Assembly (NCBI GenBank): GCA_016712045.1
Contig: JADJRV010000017.1
Coordinates: 55,643 to 119,642, forward strand
From: Chloracidobacterium sp.
GTDB lineage: Bacteria; Acidobacteriota; Blastocatellia; Pyrinomonadales; Pyrinomonadaceae
Direction: 5' to 3'
Length of the DNA stretch: 64,000 bases
Shown here: one piece after another, positions 45,373 through 52,986 of the stretch
How the letters are laid out: the number at the start of each line of letters is the position of its first letter
Position numbering within the stretch: position 1 is the first letter of the stretch
Translations under genes and position numbers: made by a program
Notes under the pieces: generated by a model
Database searches by the model: none
What the model was told of the DNA's origin: nothing
What the model saw: only the letters and a program-made list of their open reading frames with translations

Positions 45373-45974
45373 AATCCTGTAAATCCCCGCTCGATAAAAA
45401 TCGTACGCATCATCTCACGTGCTCTAAACAATCTGTTTTTCACCGTCCCAAGCGGCAGCCCGGTAACATCGGCGATCTCGTCATAGCTCAGATCACGCGA
45501 ATGTCTAAGCAAGATCAGGTCGCGATACGCTGGCGGTAAACAATTCACAACCGCGTCGATCTCGTTCCGCCATTCTCGAACCTCATGATCTTTCTCAGGC
45601 GACGGGCGCCCGCTCTCGATCTGTATTTGGTATGTGCCGTCGGCATTCTCGGTCTCGATACTCTGCGGTGTGATCGAATTTCGCCGCATGTGGTCGATCG
45701 CCGCATTGTGGGCAATACGGTAAAGCCAGGTCGAGAATTTATACTCGGCACTATATTTACTTAAGCTGTTATAGACTTTGATAAATACTTCTTGCGTGAC
45801 GTCCAGAGCCGAATCGTAATCGCCGAGCATGCGAAAAACGTAACTCGTTATCTGTCGCTGATAGCGGTGGACAAGCTCCTCGAAACCGTCAGAACGTCCG
45901 CCGATGGCACTGATTATCAGTTCGCCATCGGTCAAACCCTTGATTCCTTCGATTGATATCGCTCGTGTCGCCAT
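45369..45974 (-). CDS. ECF-type RNA polymerase sigma factor
   Basis: 201 residues. Region 2: FEELVHRYQRQITSYVFRMLGDYDSALDVTQEVFIKVYNSLSKY and FSTWLYRIAHNAAID; region 4: CLPPAYRDLILLRHSRDLSYDEIADVTGLPLGTVKNRLFRAREMM. Standard ECF (RpoE-like) layout. First gene of a leftward run that continues with its anti-sigma factor (4-base overlap), a bactofilin-like protein, a DUF5666-like protein and the TonB receptor; the last three may be targets. Confidence 0.92.
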   Translation of the reverse strand: MATRAISIEGIKGLTDGELIISAIGGRSDGFEELVHRYQRQITSYVFRMLGDYDSALDVTQEVFIKVYNSLSKYSAEYKFSTWLYRIAHNAAIDHMRRNSITPQSIETENADGTYQIQIESGRPSPEKDHEVREWRNEIDAVVNCLPPAYRDLILLRHSRDLSYDEIADVTGLPLGTVKNRLFRAREMMRTIFIERGFTGF

Positions 45975-46040
45975 CGTGATAGGGGTACTACGGTAGTTTT
46001 AATTAAATTGTTTCAATCCGCAAGCGAACGGGAGAATTTT

Positions 46041-46115
46041 GCCCACGAAATACACCAAATACACAAAAAAAGAAATAAGTCCTTCTATTTCGTGTATTTC
46101 GTGTATTTCGTGGGC
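46041..46115. repeat. CACGAA palindrome, copy 4
   Basis: GCCCACGAAATACACCAAATACAC pairs with CGTGTATTTCGTGTATTTCGTGGGC. Between the ECF sigma start and the PilM-like gene end. Confidence 0.8.
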
Positions 46116-46121
46116 AATTTC

Positions 46122-47042
46122 TTAAAAGCTTAGGGCGGCGAGGCCGGCGGGTGATGCGAGGTCGTTGAAATTAAGTCCGCCGCCCGGCAGACTGAGGCCG
46201 ACATCGTCTGACGAAAGAACCCTGACATTACGCCCGAGCGCCTCTGACGCGATGCTCTGGACACGAGCCGGAGCAAATTCTTCGCCGACGACCATTACAC
46301 TGTCAAGCGTCCCGGCTGCACCGAACCTATCGTTATAAAACATCACCAGCCGATAGACCTCGTCGTCGATCTCATCCGCCGAACAAGTCACGGAACGGAC
46401 CACCGCCGGTTCGGCTCCGCGAAGCAGCAACGCCGTAAAACCGTCATTATTTGAGCTGATAAGCAGCGAATCGAGCCCGCTGTCACCGCCCATCAGCCAG
46501 TTAGCCTCGCCCATTGCACGCGGCACGATGAGCCCTGCTTTCCATCCCATCGATTCAAAATGTGTCTCATATTCGTCGATCACGGACAGCTTGACCGCAG
46601 TCGCAAAATATCGAACGCGGCCGTCTTTGTCCGGCGAGATCTTTTCCATCGCGATACGCAGATGTGCTGCCGGTGCCCCAAAGCTCTGCTCGGCTTTCCA
46701 GTCGAGTATCTCGTCGCGTTCGTTATTTGACGCGGGTTCGCTGTCGAGCGCGAGTATCGCCGCCCGGGCAGTATTGCTCGGCAGCGCAATGGACCATTTT
46801 TTCTGACCCATTAACCCGGCGATCTCGACAACCTCACGCAGGGCGGATGCAAATTCGAAAGGTGCAACGATGTTGGTATCTAAAAAGCCCGGTTCGAGCA
46901 CACCGTCCGCAAGGGCAACGGTAGCTGCCTGTTTGATACTTAAATTGGTACGACTGCCCTGAAGAGCAACGGCCGAGATGCTGTTTTTATCGATGCCGAG
47001 AGCGGCGTTGGGGAAGCTGGGACTGGTTATTGCAGAAAACAT
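46122..47042 (-). CDS. PilM-like protein of a pilus/secretion system
   Basis: 306 residues. Actin-like fold of PilM/GspL cytoplasmic proteins: ALGIDKNSISAVALQ (phosphate 1 loop), IALPSNTARAAILAL, DEILDWKAEQSFG, YFATAVKLSVIDEYETHFESMGWKAGLIVPRAMG, SLLISSNNDGFTALLLRG, DSVMVVGEE. Last gene of an operon with two pseudopilins and a secretin, where PilM would form the inner-membrane scaffold with PilN/PilO (not seen here). Confidence 0.8.
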   Translation of the reverse strand: MFSAITSPSFPNAALGIDKNSISAVALQGSRTNLSIKQAATVALADGVLEPGFLDTNIVAPFEFASALREVVEIAGLMGQKKWSIALPSNTARAAILALDSEPASNNERDEILDWKAEQSFGAPAAHLRIAMEKISPDKDGRVRYFATAVKLSVIDEYETHFESMGWKAGLIVPRAMGEANWLMGGDSGLDSLLISSNNDGFTALLLRGAEPAVVRSVTCSADEIDDEVYRLVMFYNDRFGAAGTLDSVMVVGEEFAPARVQSIASEALGRNVRVLSSDDVGLSLPGGGLNFNDLASPAGLAALSF

Positions 47043-47048
47043 ATATTG

Positions 47049-47480
47049 TTAATACTTATTGAACGGCATCCCGTTGCTGTCCTCGCCATCGGCAAGGCTC
47101 CTGACGTCTTTTAGACCTTGCCCGCCCTCGGACGAATTCGCATCGTCACCCTGAACCTCATCCCACTCGGTTTTTTCGAGGACCGGATCGATCGGCTTTT
47201 CACGCAGGTAATTTGCCTCAACAAGCGAGTCGATATTCTGCGGCAGCTTGCCCTTGTCGGCCGTATATTGGTCGATGGCCCGACGCATCTGCCAGAGATT
47301 TTCTTTCAACACCGTCTCACGAGCCTGCCTGACGCTACGTTCATAAGTCGGCACGGCGATAGATAGCAAAATGATCATGATAAACATCGCGATCATCAGC
47401 TCAAGCAGCGAGAAGCCTTTCTGTCTGCCTTTCACTGACCACTGACCACTGACCACTGACCACTGCCCTTTACCAATCAC
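47049..47480 (-). CDS. GspG-like pseudopilin with repeat-coded leader
   Basis: 143 residues. Prepilin site RQKG-FSLLELMIAMFIMIILLSIAVP with Glu5; then ETVLKENLWQMRRAIDQYTADKGKLP and PIDPVLEKTEWDEVQ, the GspG pattern of type II secretion and related systems. The leader MIGKGQWSVVSGQWSVKG is longer than usual and most of it is coded by the CCACTGA repeat at 47432-47465. The start overlaps the preceding gene by 11 bases. Confidence 0.85.
   Translation of the reverse strand: MIGKGQWSVVSGQWSVKGRQKGFSLLELMIAMFIMIILLSIAVPTYERSVRQARETVLKENLWQMRRAIDQYTADKGKLPQNIDSLVEANYLREKPIDPVLEKTEWDEVQGDDANSSEGGQGLKDVRSLADGEDSNGMPFNKY
47432..47465. repeat. CCACTGA word repeat inside the pseudopilin leader
   Basis: CACTGACCACTGACCACTGACCACTG, period 7, minus-strand reading GQWSVVSGQWSV. 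Same family as the 23509 repeat, which reads the other way near serA. Confidence 0.8.
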
Positions 47481-48132
47481 TATACTTCTCCCCGTTCATC
47501 GCCTCTTCATCTGAGGCCGACCTGACGTCAAAAATATTTACCTCGTCCCAATTGTCCGAGTCAGCCGACTGATACGACGACCTCAGTTTCCATTCTTTTT
47601 CGCCGGTGATCGGATCTACCGGTATCTCACGCAGGTATACCTTGATCACCTCTTTATCTTCATTGATCTCGGTCGCCTGAGGGGATTTGTCGGTAATACC
47701 GCTGCCGCTTGTAATATTGACCCCTCGAGCACGAACGCGAACGCCCTGTACAAGCGTGTCCAGACTTGGCGGAAAGCGGTCGAGATTATCAGTCTCAAAT
47801 ATCTTGCAATCATCAATGACCACGCGACTCCGCGGATCCGCCGGCGTGTTAAATGTCGAATTCGGAGCCGTCGGATTACCGTTAGTGATCGCACCCTGCG
47901 GACACGATCCATAAGTGTCGCGTTTAAATTCGTCTATCGCACTGCGCAGCATCCGCAGCGTTTCACGTAGCTTTAGCTCCTTTTGCCGCTTGACCGAGTT
48001 TTGTGCGAGCGGGATAGTGCCGACAACCAGTATCGCCAGCACACCAAGCGTGATTATCAGCTCAAATAGGCTATAACCACCCATCTGACTACGCTTATTT
48101 TTTATCCGGCAACCAGTCACTTTATTAGTCAA
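47470..48132 (-). CDS. Second pseudopilin, GspG/GspH-like
   Basis: 220 residues. The N-methylation segment is MGGYSLFELIITLGVLAILVVGTIPL (Gly-Tyr in place of Gly-Phe, Glu at position 5). The pattern resembles GspG-type minor pseudopilins with a longer insert (about 65-150, Cys pair CPQG and CKIF). The final part (IPVDPITGEKEWKLRSSYQ) matches the other pseudopilin. Start overlaps the secretin end by eight bases. Confidence 0.8.
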   Translation of the reverse strand: MTNKVTGCRIKNKRSQMGGYSLFELIITLGVLAILVVGTIPLAQNSVKRQKELKLRETLRMLRSAIDEFKRDTYGSCPQGAITNGNPTAPNSTFNTPADPRSRVVIDDCKIFETDNLDRFPPSLDTLVQGVRVRARGVNITSGSGITDKSPQATEINEDKEVIKVYLREIPVDPITGEKEWKLRSSYQSADSDNWDEVNIFDVRSASDEEAMNGEKYSDW

Positions 48133-50551
48133 ATTTCAGCTTAAAGCTCTTGCCGTCGACGGTCATAAAATTGAGCACATCACGGTCAAACGCTATCTCG
48201 GGCCGCCCGGCAGCGAGGGCCTCGATCTCAATATACGCAAAAACTCCGGCGGCGTTCGCGTCGTCTTTCGACGTCAGCGAAACATACATCTTGCCGTTTT
48301 GGTTGAGGAACGGAACCGCTGGAGAATTAGCTATAACGCCAAAAACATCCCCGTACGAGACACCACGGACAGCGACTTTCTTAACATCAAATTTCAGCCC
48401 CATGACCGCAGATCTAAAGTTTCCGGCACCGTCAATGAGAACGGGAATTTTCACACGTTCACCGGCTTTCATCTCCGGCATTTCGATGCCAAACTTCGGC
48501 CCGATCGCCGCAGTCGGATCGACAGGATCTTGCACAGCGGTTTTAACCTCATTGGTCTGTGCCGAGGTGTCAGCGGTTTGATTTAACTGCAAAGTCTTGA
48601 CGCTGTTGTCGATCGGTTTGAGGTTCGGAATGATCGATTCCGTGGTCTTTGCCGTAGCAGATGTGGTCGCATCTGTTTTGACGTATTCCGGTGCCTCGGT
48701 CGGTCGATCTGGCAATTGGACCGCCGTATTCGTCGGCAGACGACGCATTGCGGCCAGATAATCCTGACGGTCTTCCTCGACGATCATCGCCTCAAGCGAG
48801 CTGTTCGTCGGCACCGCGAGGCTGCCGGTCGGCCGTTCGATCTCGTCCTCAGGCAAGATGGCCGGAGCACGTATCACACGCGGAGTAACCGCAATGACGA
48901 TGTCGATCTGGCGATTATCTCGGGTCGGTGCGGTGAATAGGCGGCCGATGATCGGTATCAAGCCGAGCAGCGGCAAACCCTGCCTGCCCTTTGTCTCCGT
49001 ACCCGAAGCGACGCTGGCCAGAAGTAACGTTTTGTTGTTTTGAATTCGTGCTGTTCCCTTGATCGTACGCTCGGTGAATGTCGGAGTCAGCGTCGACGCT
49101 CCTGCGACATCTTTCGACTCGATCTCCATCGCGACCTGTACGTCTTGATTTGGGAAAACAAGCGGCTTAAATTTCAGCGTCAATCCGACCTGTTCGTAAT
49201 TGATCACGTTCGAAACAACACCGCCATTACCGGTCGTGGTGCCGGTACCGGTTACAAACTGAGCACTTTGTACCGGAACACGTTGCCCGATACGGGCCGA
49301 GGAATCTTCGTTATTAAATGCATGTATCTGCGTCGAAGCGATCAGCTTTGTGTCCGATTTGCTCTGAAAAGCGGATAAATTCATCGCCGGCAAAATTATC
49401 CCGGTTGCGATCGAATACGGCAGCGCGGCTCCGGTTATGCCTCCGACCACCGTGTTCACTAACCCCTTAGGACCGAGACCGACCTGTCCTTGCTGAGATC
49501 CGCCAAGGTTGGTGAGCTGACTTTGCGTACCGACCTGGTTGCCAAGCTGCAGCAAGTCGCTCTTATTGACCTCGTAGATAGCCACTTCCATTACGACTTC
49601 GGCACGGTCCTTATCTAATGATGCGATCAGGCTGCCGATGAGCTGAATATTTTCCTGCGTATCACGGATCGTGACACTGTTGGTCGCGTCGTCCGTAAGG
49701 ACGATCGTTCCGCTACGGCCCGGCTGTGCGGGAATAGCTGTTTGGACAACTTTTGCGACATCTTTCGGGGCAGCATTTGCGAGATAAAACGTCCTCAGCA
49801 CGAGCTGTTGAAACTTAACTCGTTGTGCCTGTGTCGCGACCATGATCGTGCGCGGTCCGACCTTCTGAAAGAAAAGCCCTTCTTGCAAAAAGATGTAATC
49901 GAGGGCACGAGCCGGCGTCACACCCTTTAGATCGATAAACGTCTTACGCCCTGCCGCCTGAAATGATTCGCGGTCAAACAGCACATTAAGATCAAGGTCT
50001 TTTGCCAATTCCTTAATAATTACTTGTAGATCTATACCTGTCGGAAACGAAACATCCCGCAATTTTTCAAGCTTTTGCGGCATCTGCGGCTCGCCCTTGG
50101 CGTTAACATAGGCGGTCGGAACGATCTTTACGGAGCCTGTTTTAGGATCAATGTCGGGATCGGTCACAGACTTTTGCATCCGCACCATTCGGTCCATTTC
50201 TGTCTTAGCAAGCTCATTTGTCGGGTCGAACGCATACGCACGTCGATACGCCGCGTAGGCCGCCGGATAATCTTTTTCATTCGCGGCGATCGCTCCCTTT
50301 TTCATGTAGAGTTGCGACGCATTAAAGAGCGCACGCACCAGATGCAGCCTGTATTCAGGGTTCTTTGGGCTTTCGGCGACGGCGAGTGCAAATTCCTCGA
50401 CAGCGCGATCCCATTCCTCAGCCGCCTCAAACTTCATACCTTCTTTGAAATGCTTTTTATCGTCGACAAAACCAAATGCGGCCGTCGGCGTCAGCATCGC
50501 GAGAAGCAGCAATAGCGTCACAAAAAAGGTTAGGTGCGTTGATCGTTTCAT
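48125..50551 (-). CDS. Secretin (GspD/PilQ-like) with TPR and cohesin-like domains
   Basis: 808 residues with a signal peptide (to about residue 28). TPR-like repeats (about 35-125), an STN/N0 region (ISFPTGIDLQVIIKELAKDLDLNVLFD area, about 165-235), a NolW repeat (FYLANAAPKDVAKVVQTAIP), then the secretin core (about 335-560, QVGLTLKFKPLVFPNQDVQVAMEIESK and GLPLLGLIPIIGRLF). A Thr/Gln spacer precedes a C-terminal cohesin-like module (about 680-808: VKIPVLIDGAGNFRSAVMGLKFDVKKV, FAYIEIEAL). Forms the outer-membrane ring of a secretion or pilus system. The cohesin tail is an uncommon addition. Confidence 0.88.
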   Translation of the reverse strand: MKRSTHLTFFVTLLLLLAMLTPTAAFGFVDDKKHFKEGMKFEAAEEWDRAVEEFALAVAESPKNPEYRLHLVRALFNASQLYMKKGAIAANEKDYPAAYAAYRRAYAFDPTNELAKTEMDRMVRMQKSVTDPDIDPKTGSVKIVPTAYVNAKGEPQMPQKLEKLRDVSFPTGIDLQVIIKELAKDLDLNVLFDRESFQAAGRKTFIDLKGVTPARALDYIFLQEGLFFQKVGPRTIMVATQAQRVKFQQLVLRTFYLANAAPKDVAKVVQTAIPAQPGRSGTIVLTDDATNSVTIRDTQENIQLIGSLIASLDKDRAEVVMEVAIYEVNKSDLLQLGNQVGTQSQLTNLGGSQQGQVGLGPKGLVNTVVGGITGAALPYSIATGIILPAMNLSAFQSKSDTKLIASTQIHAFNNEDSSARIGQRVPVQSAQFVTGTGTTTGNGGVVSNVINYEQVGLTLKFKPLVFPNQDVQVAMEIESKDVAGASTLTPTFTERTIKGTARIQNNKTLLLASVASGTETKGRQGLPLLGLIPIIGRLFTAPTRDNRQIDIVIAVTPRVIRAPAILPEDEIERPTGSLAVPTNSSLEAMIVEEDRQDYLAAMRRLPTNTAVQLPDRPTEAPEYVKTDATTSATAKTTESIIPNLKPIDNSVKTLQLNQTADTSAQTNEVKTAVQDPVDPTAAIGPKFGIEMPEMKAGERVKIPVLIDGAGNFRSAVMGLKFDVKKVAVRGVSYGDVFGVIANSPAVPFLNQNGKMYVSLTSKDDANAAGVFAYIEIEALAAGRPEIAFDRDVLNFMTVDGKSFKLKFD

Positions 50552-50709
50552 ATTGATATCGGCAGTTTCCGAAAAACAAACTGTGTAAATCCACTAATAG
50601 CCAGAGATTAACACGCCGTCCGGAAGGCAAAGTTTCAAAAAAATCCAGGTTAATTTTCGGTTTATCACGCGGAAATTGCAACCACAATTCGATGTTCACT
50701 ATTCGTTGT

Positions 50710-51948
50710 TCACTTGCTCAACTGCCGCCGCAAATAATCAAGAGCCGCCTGGCTGGAACGCCAACGGATCAAGTATCGGTCGCCCGGCAGCACGATCTTG
50801 GCAGATTTAACGCCATTTGCCCCGGCATAGCCGATAAACACCGTCCCGACAGGCTTTTCGTCAGAGCCGCCATCCGGCCCGGCAATGCCTGTGATCGAGA
50901 TCGCATGGTCCGTGCCCGCGTATTTCCGCATCCCGGCGGCCATCGCCTCGGCACACTCGGCACTGACAGCACCGTGTTGCTCTAAGATCTCAGCAGACAC
51001 TCCGAGAGTCCGCATTTTCGCCTCGTTAGAGTAAGTGATCGCACCTTCCATAAAGTACGCCGACGATCCCGGCACATCCGTCAAACGCTGGCCGATCAGC
51101 CCGCCGGTGCAGCTTTCGGCGACTGAGAGCGTCTCACCACGCTGCTTTAACAGCGTTCCAACCACCTGTTCCATCGTGTCGCCGTTGGTCGAAAAAACGG
51201 CCTTGCCAAGTGCCGCAGCCAATTCATCGGCGAGCTTGTCAGCAGTTGCTTTGGCATCGTCTGCACTATCCGAGCGGGCCGCAACGTGTATCTCGACCTC
51301 GCTTTTGTTGAACAAGATCGATGTCTGAACATCTTTATACGACGTATAGATCGGTGCTGCGATCTCATCGACCGCCGATTCGCCGAGCCCCGACACACGC
51401 AATATCCGCCGTTTTACATAAACCTCACCGGCGATAGCTTTTAACTTTGGGAAAACATGAGCCGTGAACATCGCCTGATTTTCACGCGGCGGCCCCGGCA
51501 GAATTGCAAGTATCTTGCCGTCGATCTCGGCCATCATCCCAACCGCCGAACCATTTGGATTTGGCAAAATGTCCGCACCATCGATCACATAAGCCTGACG
51601 CTTATTGATCTCAGGCATCTCGCGTCCCCAAGCCTTAAACCGCTCACGCAAATTTAGCTCGATATCGTCGTGATAAACTAATTTCCGCCCGATGGCATTC
51701 GCTGTAAATTGCCGCGTAATATCGTCCTCAGTCGGCCCCAGACCGCCCGTAGTTATCACAATATCCGACCGTCGCAAAGCATCACTCACCGCCTCTTCCA
51801 ATCGAGCTCCGTCATCACCTACAACGGTCTTGAGCAATACCTCGATACCAATATCATTCAGCTCACGCGTCAGCCACAGACTGTTAGTATCAGTCTTATC
51901 CGGCGTCAAAAGCTCGGAACCGATTGCGATAATTTCTGCTGATAACAT
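50710..51948 (-). CDS. cinA: CinA: molybdopterin-binding/NMN amidohydrolase
   Basis: 412 residues. N-terminal MoCF-like domain (AEIIAIGSELLTPDKTDTNSLWL, TTGGLGPTEDDITRQ, LPGPPRE) and C-terminal CinA amidase domain (LLKQRGETLSVAESCTGGLIGQRLTDVPGSS). The C-terminal domain deamidates nicotinamide mononucleotide in NAD recycling; the N-terminal domain can hydrolyse ADP-ribose. Full two-domain form. Confidence 0.93.
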   Translation of the reverse strand: MLSAEIIAIGSELLTPDKTDTNSLWLTRELNDIGIEVLLKTVVGDDGARLEEAVSDALRRSDIVITTGGLGPTEDDITRQFTANAIGRKLVYHDDIELNLRERFKAWGREMPEINKRQAYVIDGADILPNPNGSAVGMMAEIDGKILAILPGPPRENQAMFTAHVFPKLKAIAGEVYVKRRILRVSGLGESAVDEIAAPIYTSYKDVQTSILFNKSEVEIHVAARSDSADDAKATADKLADELAAALGKAVFSTNGDTMEQVVGTLLKQRGETLSVAESCTGGLIGQRLTDVPGSSAYFMEGAITYSNEAKMRTLGVSAEILEQHGAVSAECAEAMAAGMRKYAGTDHAISITGIAGPDGGSDEKPVGTVFIGYAGANGVKSAKIVLPGDRYLIRWRSSQAALDYLRRQLSK

Positions 51949-51958
51949 ATGATCTTTA

Positions 51959-52032
51959 GCCCACGAAATACACGAAAGACACGAAAAAGAAGTGAATCCG
52001 CCTTTTTTGTGTCTTTCGTGTATTTCGTGGGC
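51959..52032. repeat. CACGAA palindrome, copy 5 (near-perfect)
   Basis: A 31-base arm (GCCCACGAAATACACGAAAG...) and its inverted partner match at all but one position around a 12-base loop. It starts three bases before the UDG stop and ends ten bases before the cinA start, filling the gap. Confidence 0.9.
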
Positions 52033-52035
52033 AAT

Positions 52036-52986
52036 TCATCCTTGGGCATTGAGATAGTCGCGGACGATCTTCATATCTTCCCAGACCTCGCGTTTTTTGT
52101 GCGGGTCGCGGAGCAAGTACGCCGGATGAAACGTCGGCATCACCTTGACGCCAAGATAGTCGTGAAAATGCCCCCGCAGTTTACCGATCGGCACTTTGGT
52201 CTCAAGCAGATTTTGAGCTGCCGTCGCACCCAAAACAACAATAACTTTAGGTCGAACAACGGCGACCTCGCGTTTTAGATAAGGCTTGCAAGCGATAGTT
52301 TCATCCGTCTCAGGAGCACGATTGCCCGGCGGGCGGCAGCGATTGATATTGCCGATAAAAACATCGTCACGGGTCAGCCCGATGCTCTCGATGATCTTCG
52401 TCAAAAGCTGCCCCGCACGCCCTACAAAAGGCTTGCCCTGCTCATCCTCATCCGCCCCCGGAGCCTCGCCGACAAACATCAGATCGGCGTTAAAATTCCC
52501 CGTACTATTTACCACCTTTGACCGCCCAAGCCCGCTCAATTTACAACGCGTACAATCCGCCCCGATCTCCGCCCGGATCTGCTCGATGGTCTCAGTCGGT
52601 TCCGGCAAAGACGGCAATTCGTCGGCATTTAATGTGATTGCGGTATTTTCCATATCCCTTGGTCCACCTTGGTCCACCTTGGTCCGGACCGGACCAGAAC
52701 CCAATAGTTTTGACAATGACGGCAAAGACGCAAGCCGCGAACCGGCGGGTTTCGATTCAGGTGGTTTGGCACTTACTGACTTTATATCTGGAATTTCAGA
52801 TCTGAAATTTGAGATTGCCTCTGAATTTCTAATTTCTAATTTCAAATTTGAAATTTGTTCCCGCTCCCCCGCCTTCAAGTCACCACAAAATTCCAACGTC
52901 TCAACCCCAAGCTCCTGTAAATACAGCACTTGCTCACGCACATCGGCTATTAACTCAGTGATCTCTGTGTTCTCGGTGGCTGGCAT
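52036..52986 (-). CDS. Family-4 uracil-DNA glycosylase with repeat-coded insert
   Basis: 316 residues; start overlaps the coaBC stop (TAATG). The catalytic part (about 130-316) has CTRCKLSGLGRSKVV (iron-sulfur Cys pair), MFVGEAPGADEDEQGKPFVGRAGQLL, FIGNINRCRPPGNRAPE, VVLGATAAQNLL, TFHPAYLL: family-4 UDG, which removes uracil from DNA. The N-terminal stretch (about 1-130) contains three word repeats in frame: TENTEITE, an AATTTGAAATT block (QISNLKLEIRNSEAISNF) and the TGGTCC block (GPVRTKVDQGGPRD). It therefore looks like a linker grown from intergenic repeats. Confidence 0.9.
   Translation of the reverse strand: MPATENTEITELIADVREQVLYLQELGVETLEFCGDLKAGEREQISNLKLEIRNSEAISNFRSEIPDIKSVSAKPPESKPAGSRLASLPSLSKLLGSGPVRTKVDQGGPRDMENTAITLNADELPSLPEPTETIEQIRAEIGADCTRCKLSGLGRSKVVNSTGNFNADLMFVGEAPGADEDEQGKPFVGRAGQLLTKIIESIGLTRDDVFIGNINRCRPPGNRAPETDETIACKPYLKREVAVVRPKVIVVLGATAAQNLLETKVPIGKLRGHFHDYLGVKVMPTFHPAYLLRDPHKKREVWEDMKIVRDYLNAQG
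52659..52695. repeat. TGGTCCACC-type repeat, copy 3, coding
   Basis: Two or three CTTGGTCCAC units into GGTCCGGACCGGACCA, nearly identical to the copies at 175-222 and 4190-4226. Read in the UDG frame as GPVRTKVDQGGPRD. Confidence 0.85.
52797..52858. repeat. AATTTGAAATT word palindrome, coding
   Basis: CAGATCTGAAATTTGAGATTG... then TTTCTAATTTCTAATTTCAAATTTGAAATTTG. Mirror words of about 9-10 bp; similar sequence runs through the 3' end of frr at 63905-63948. In frame inside the UDG gene. Confidence 0.8.

Noticed and set aside
47432..47465. Phase-variable switch in the pseudopilin leader
   Set aside because: The 7-base period could in principle change frame by slippage, but the repeat is short and the same words occur as static intergenic palindromes; kept as a repeat only.
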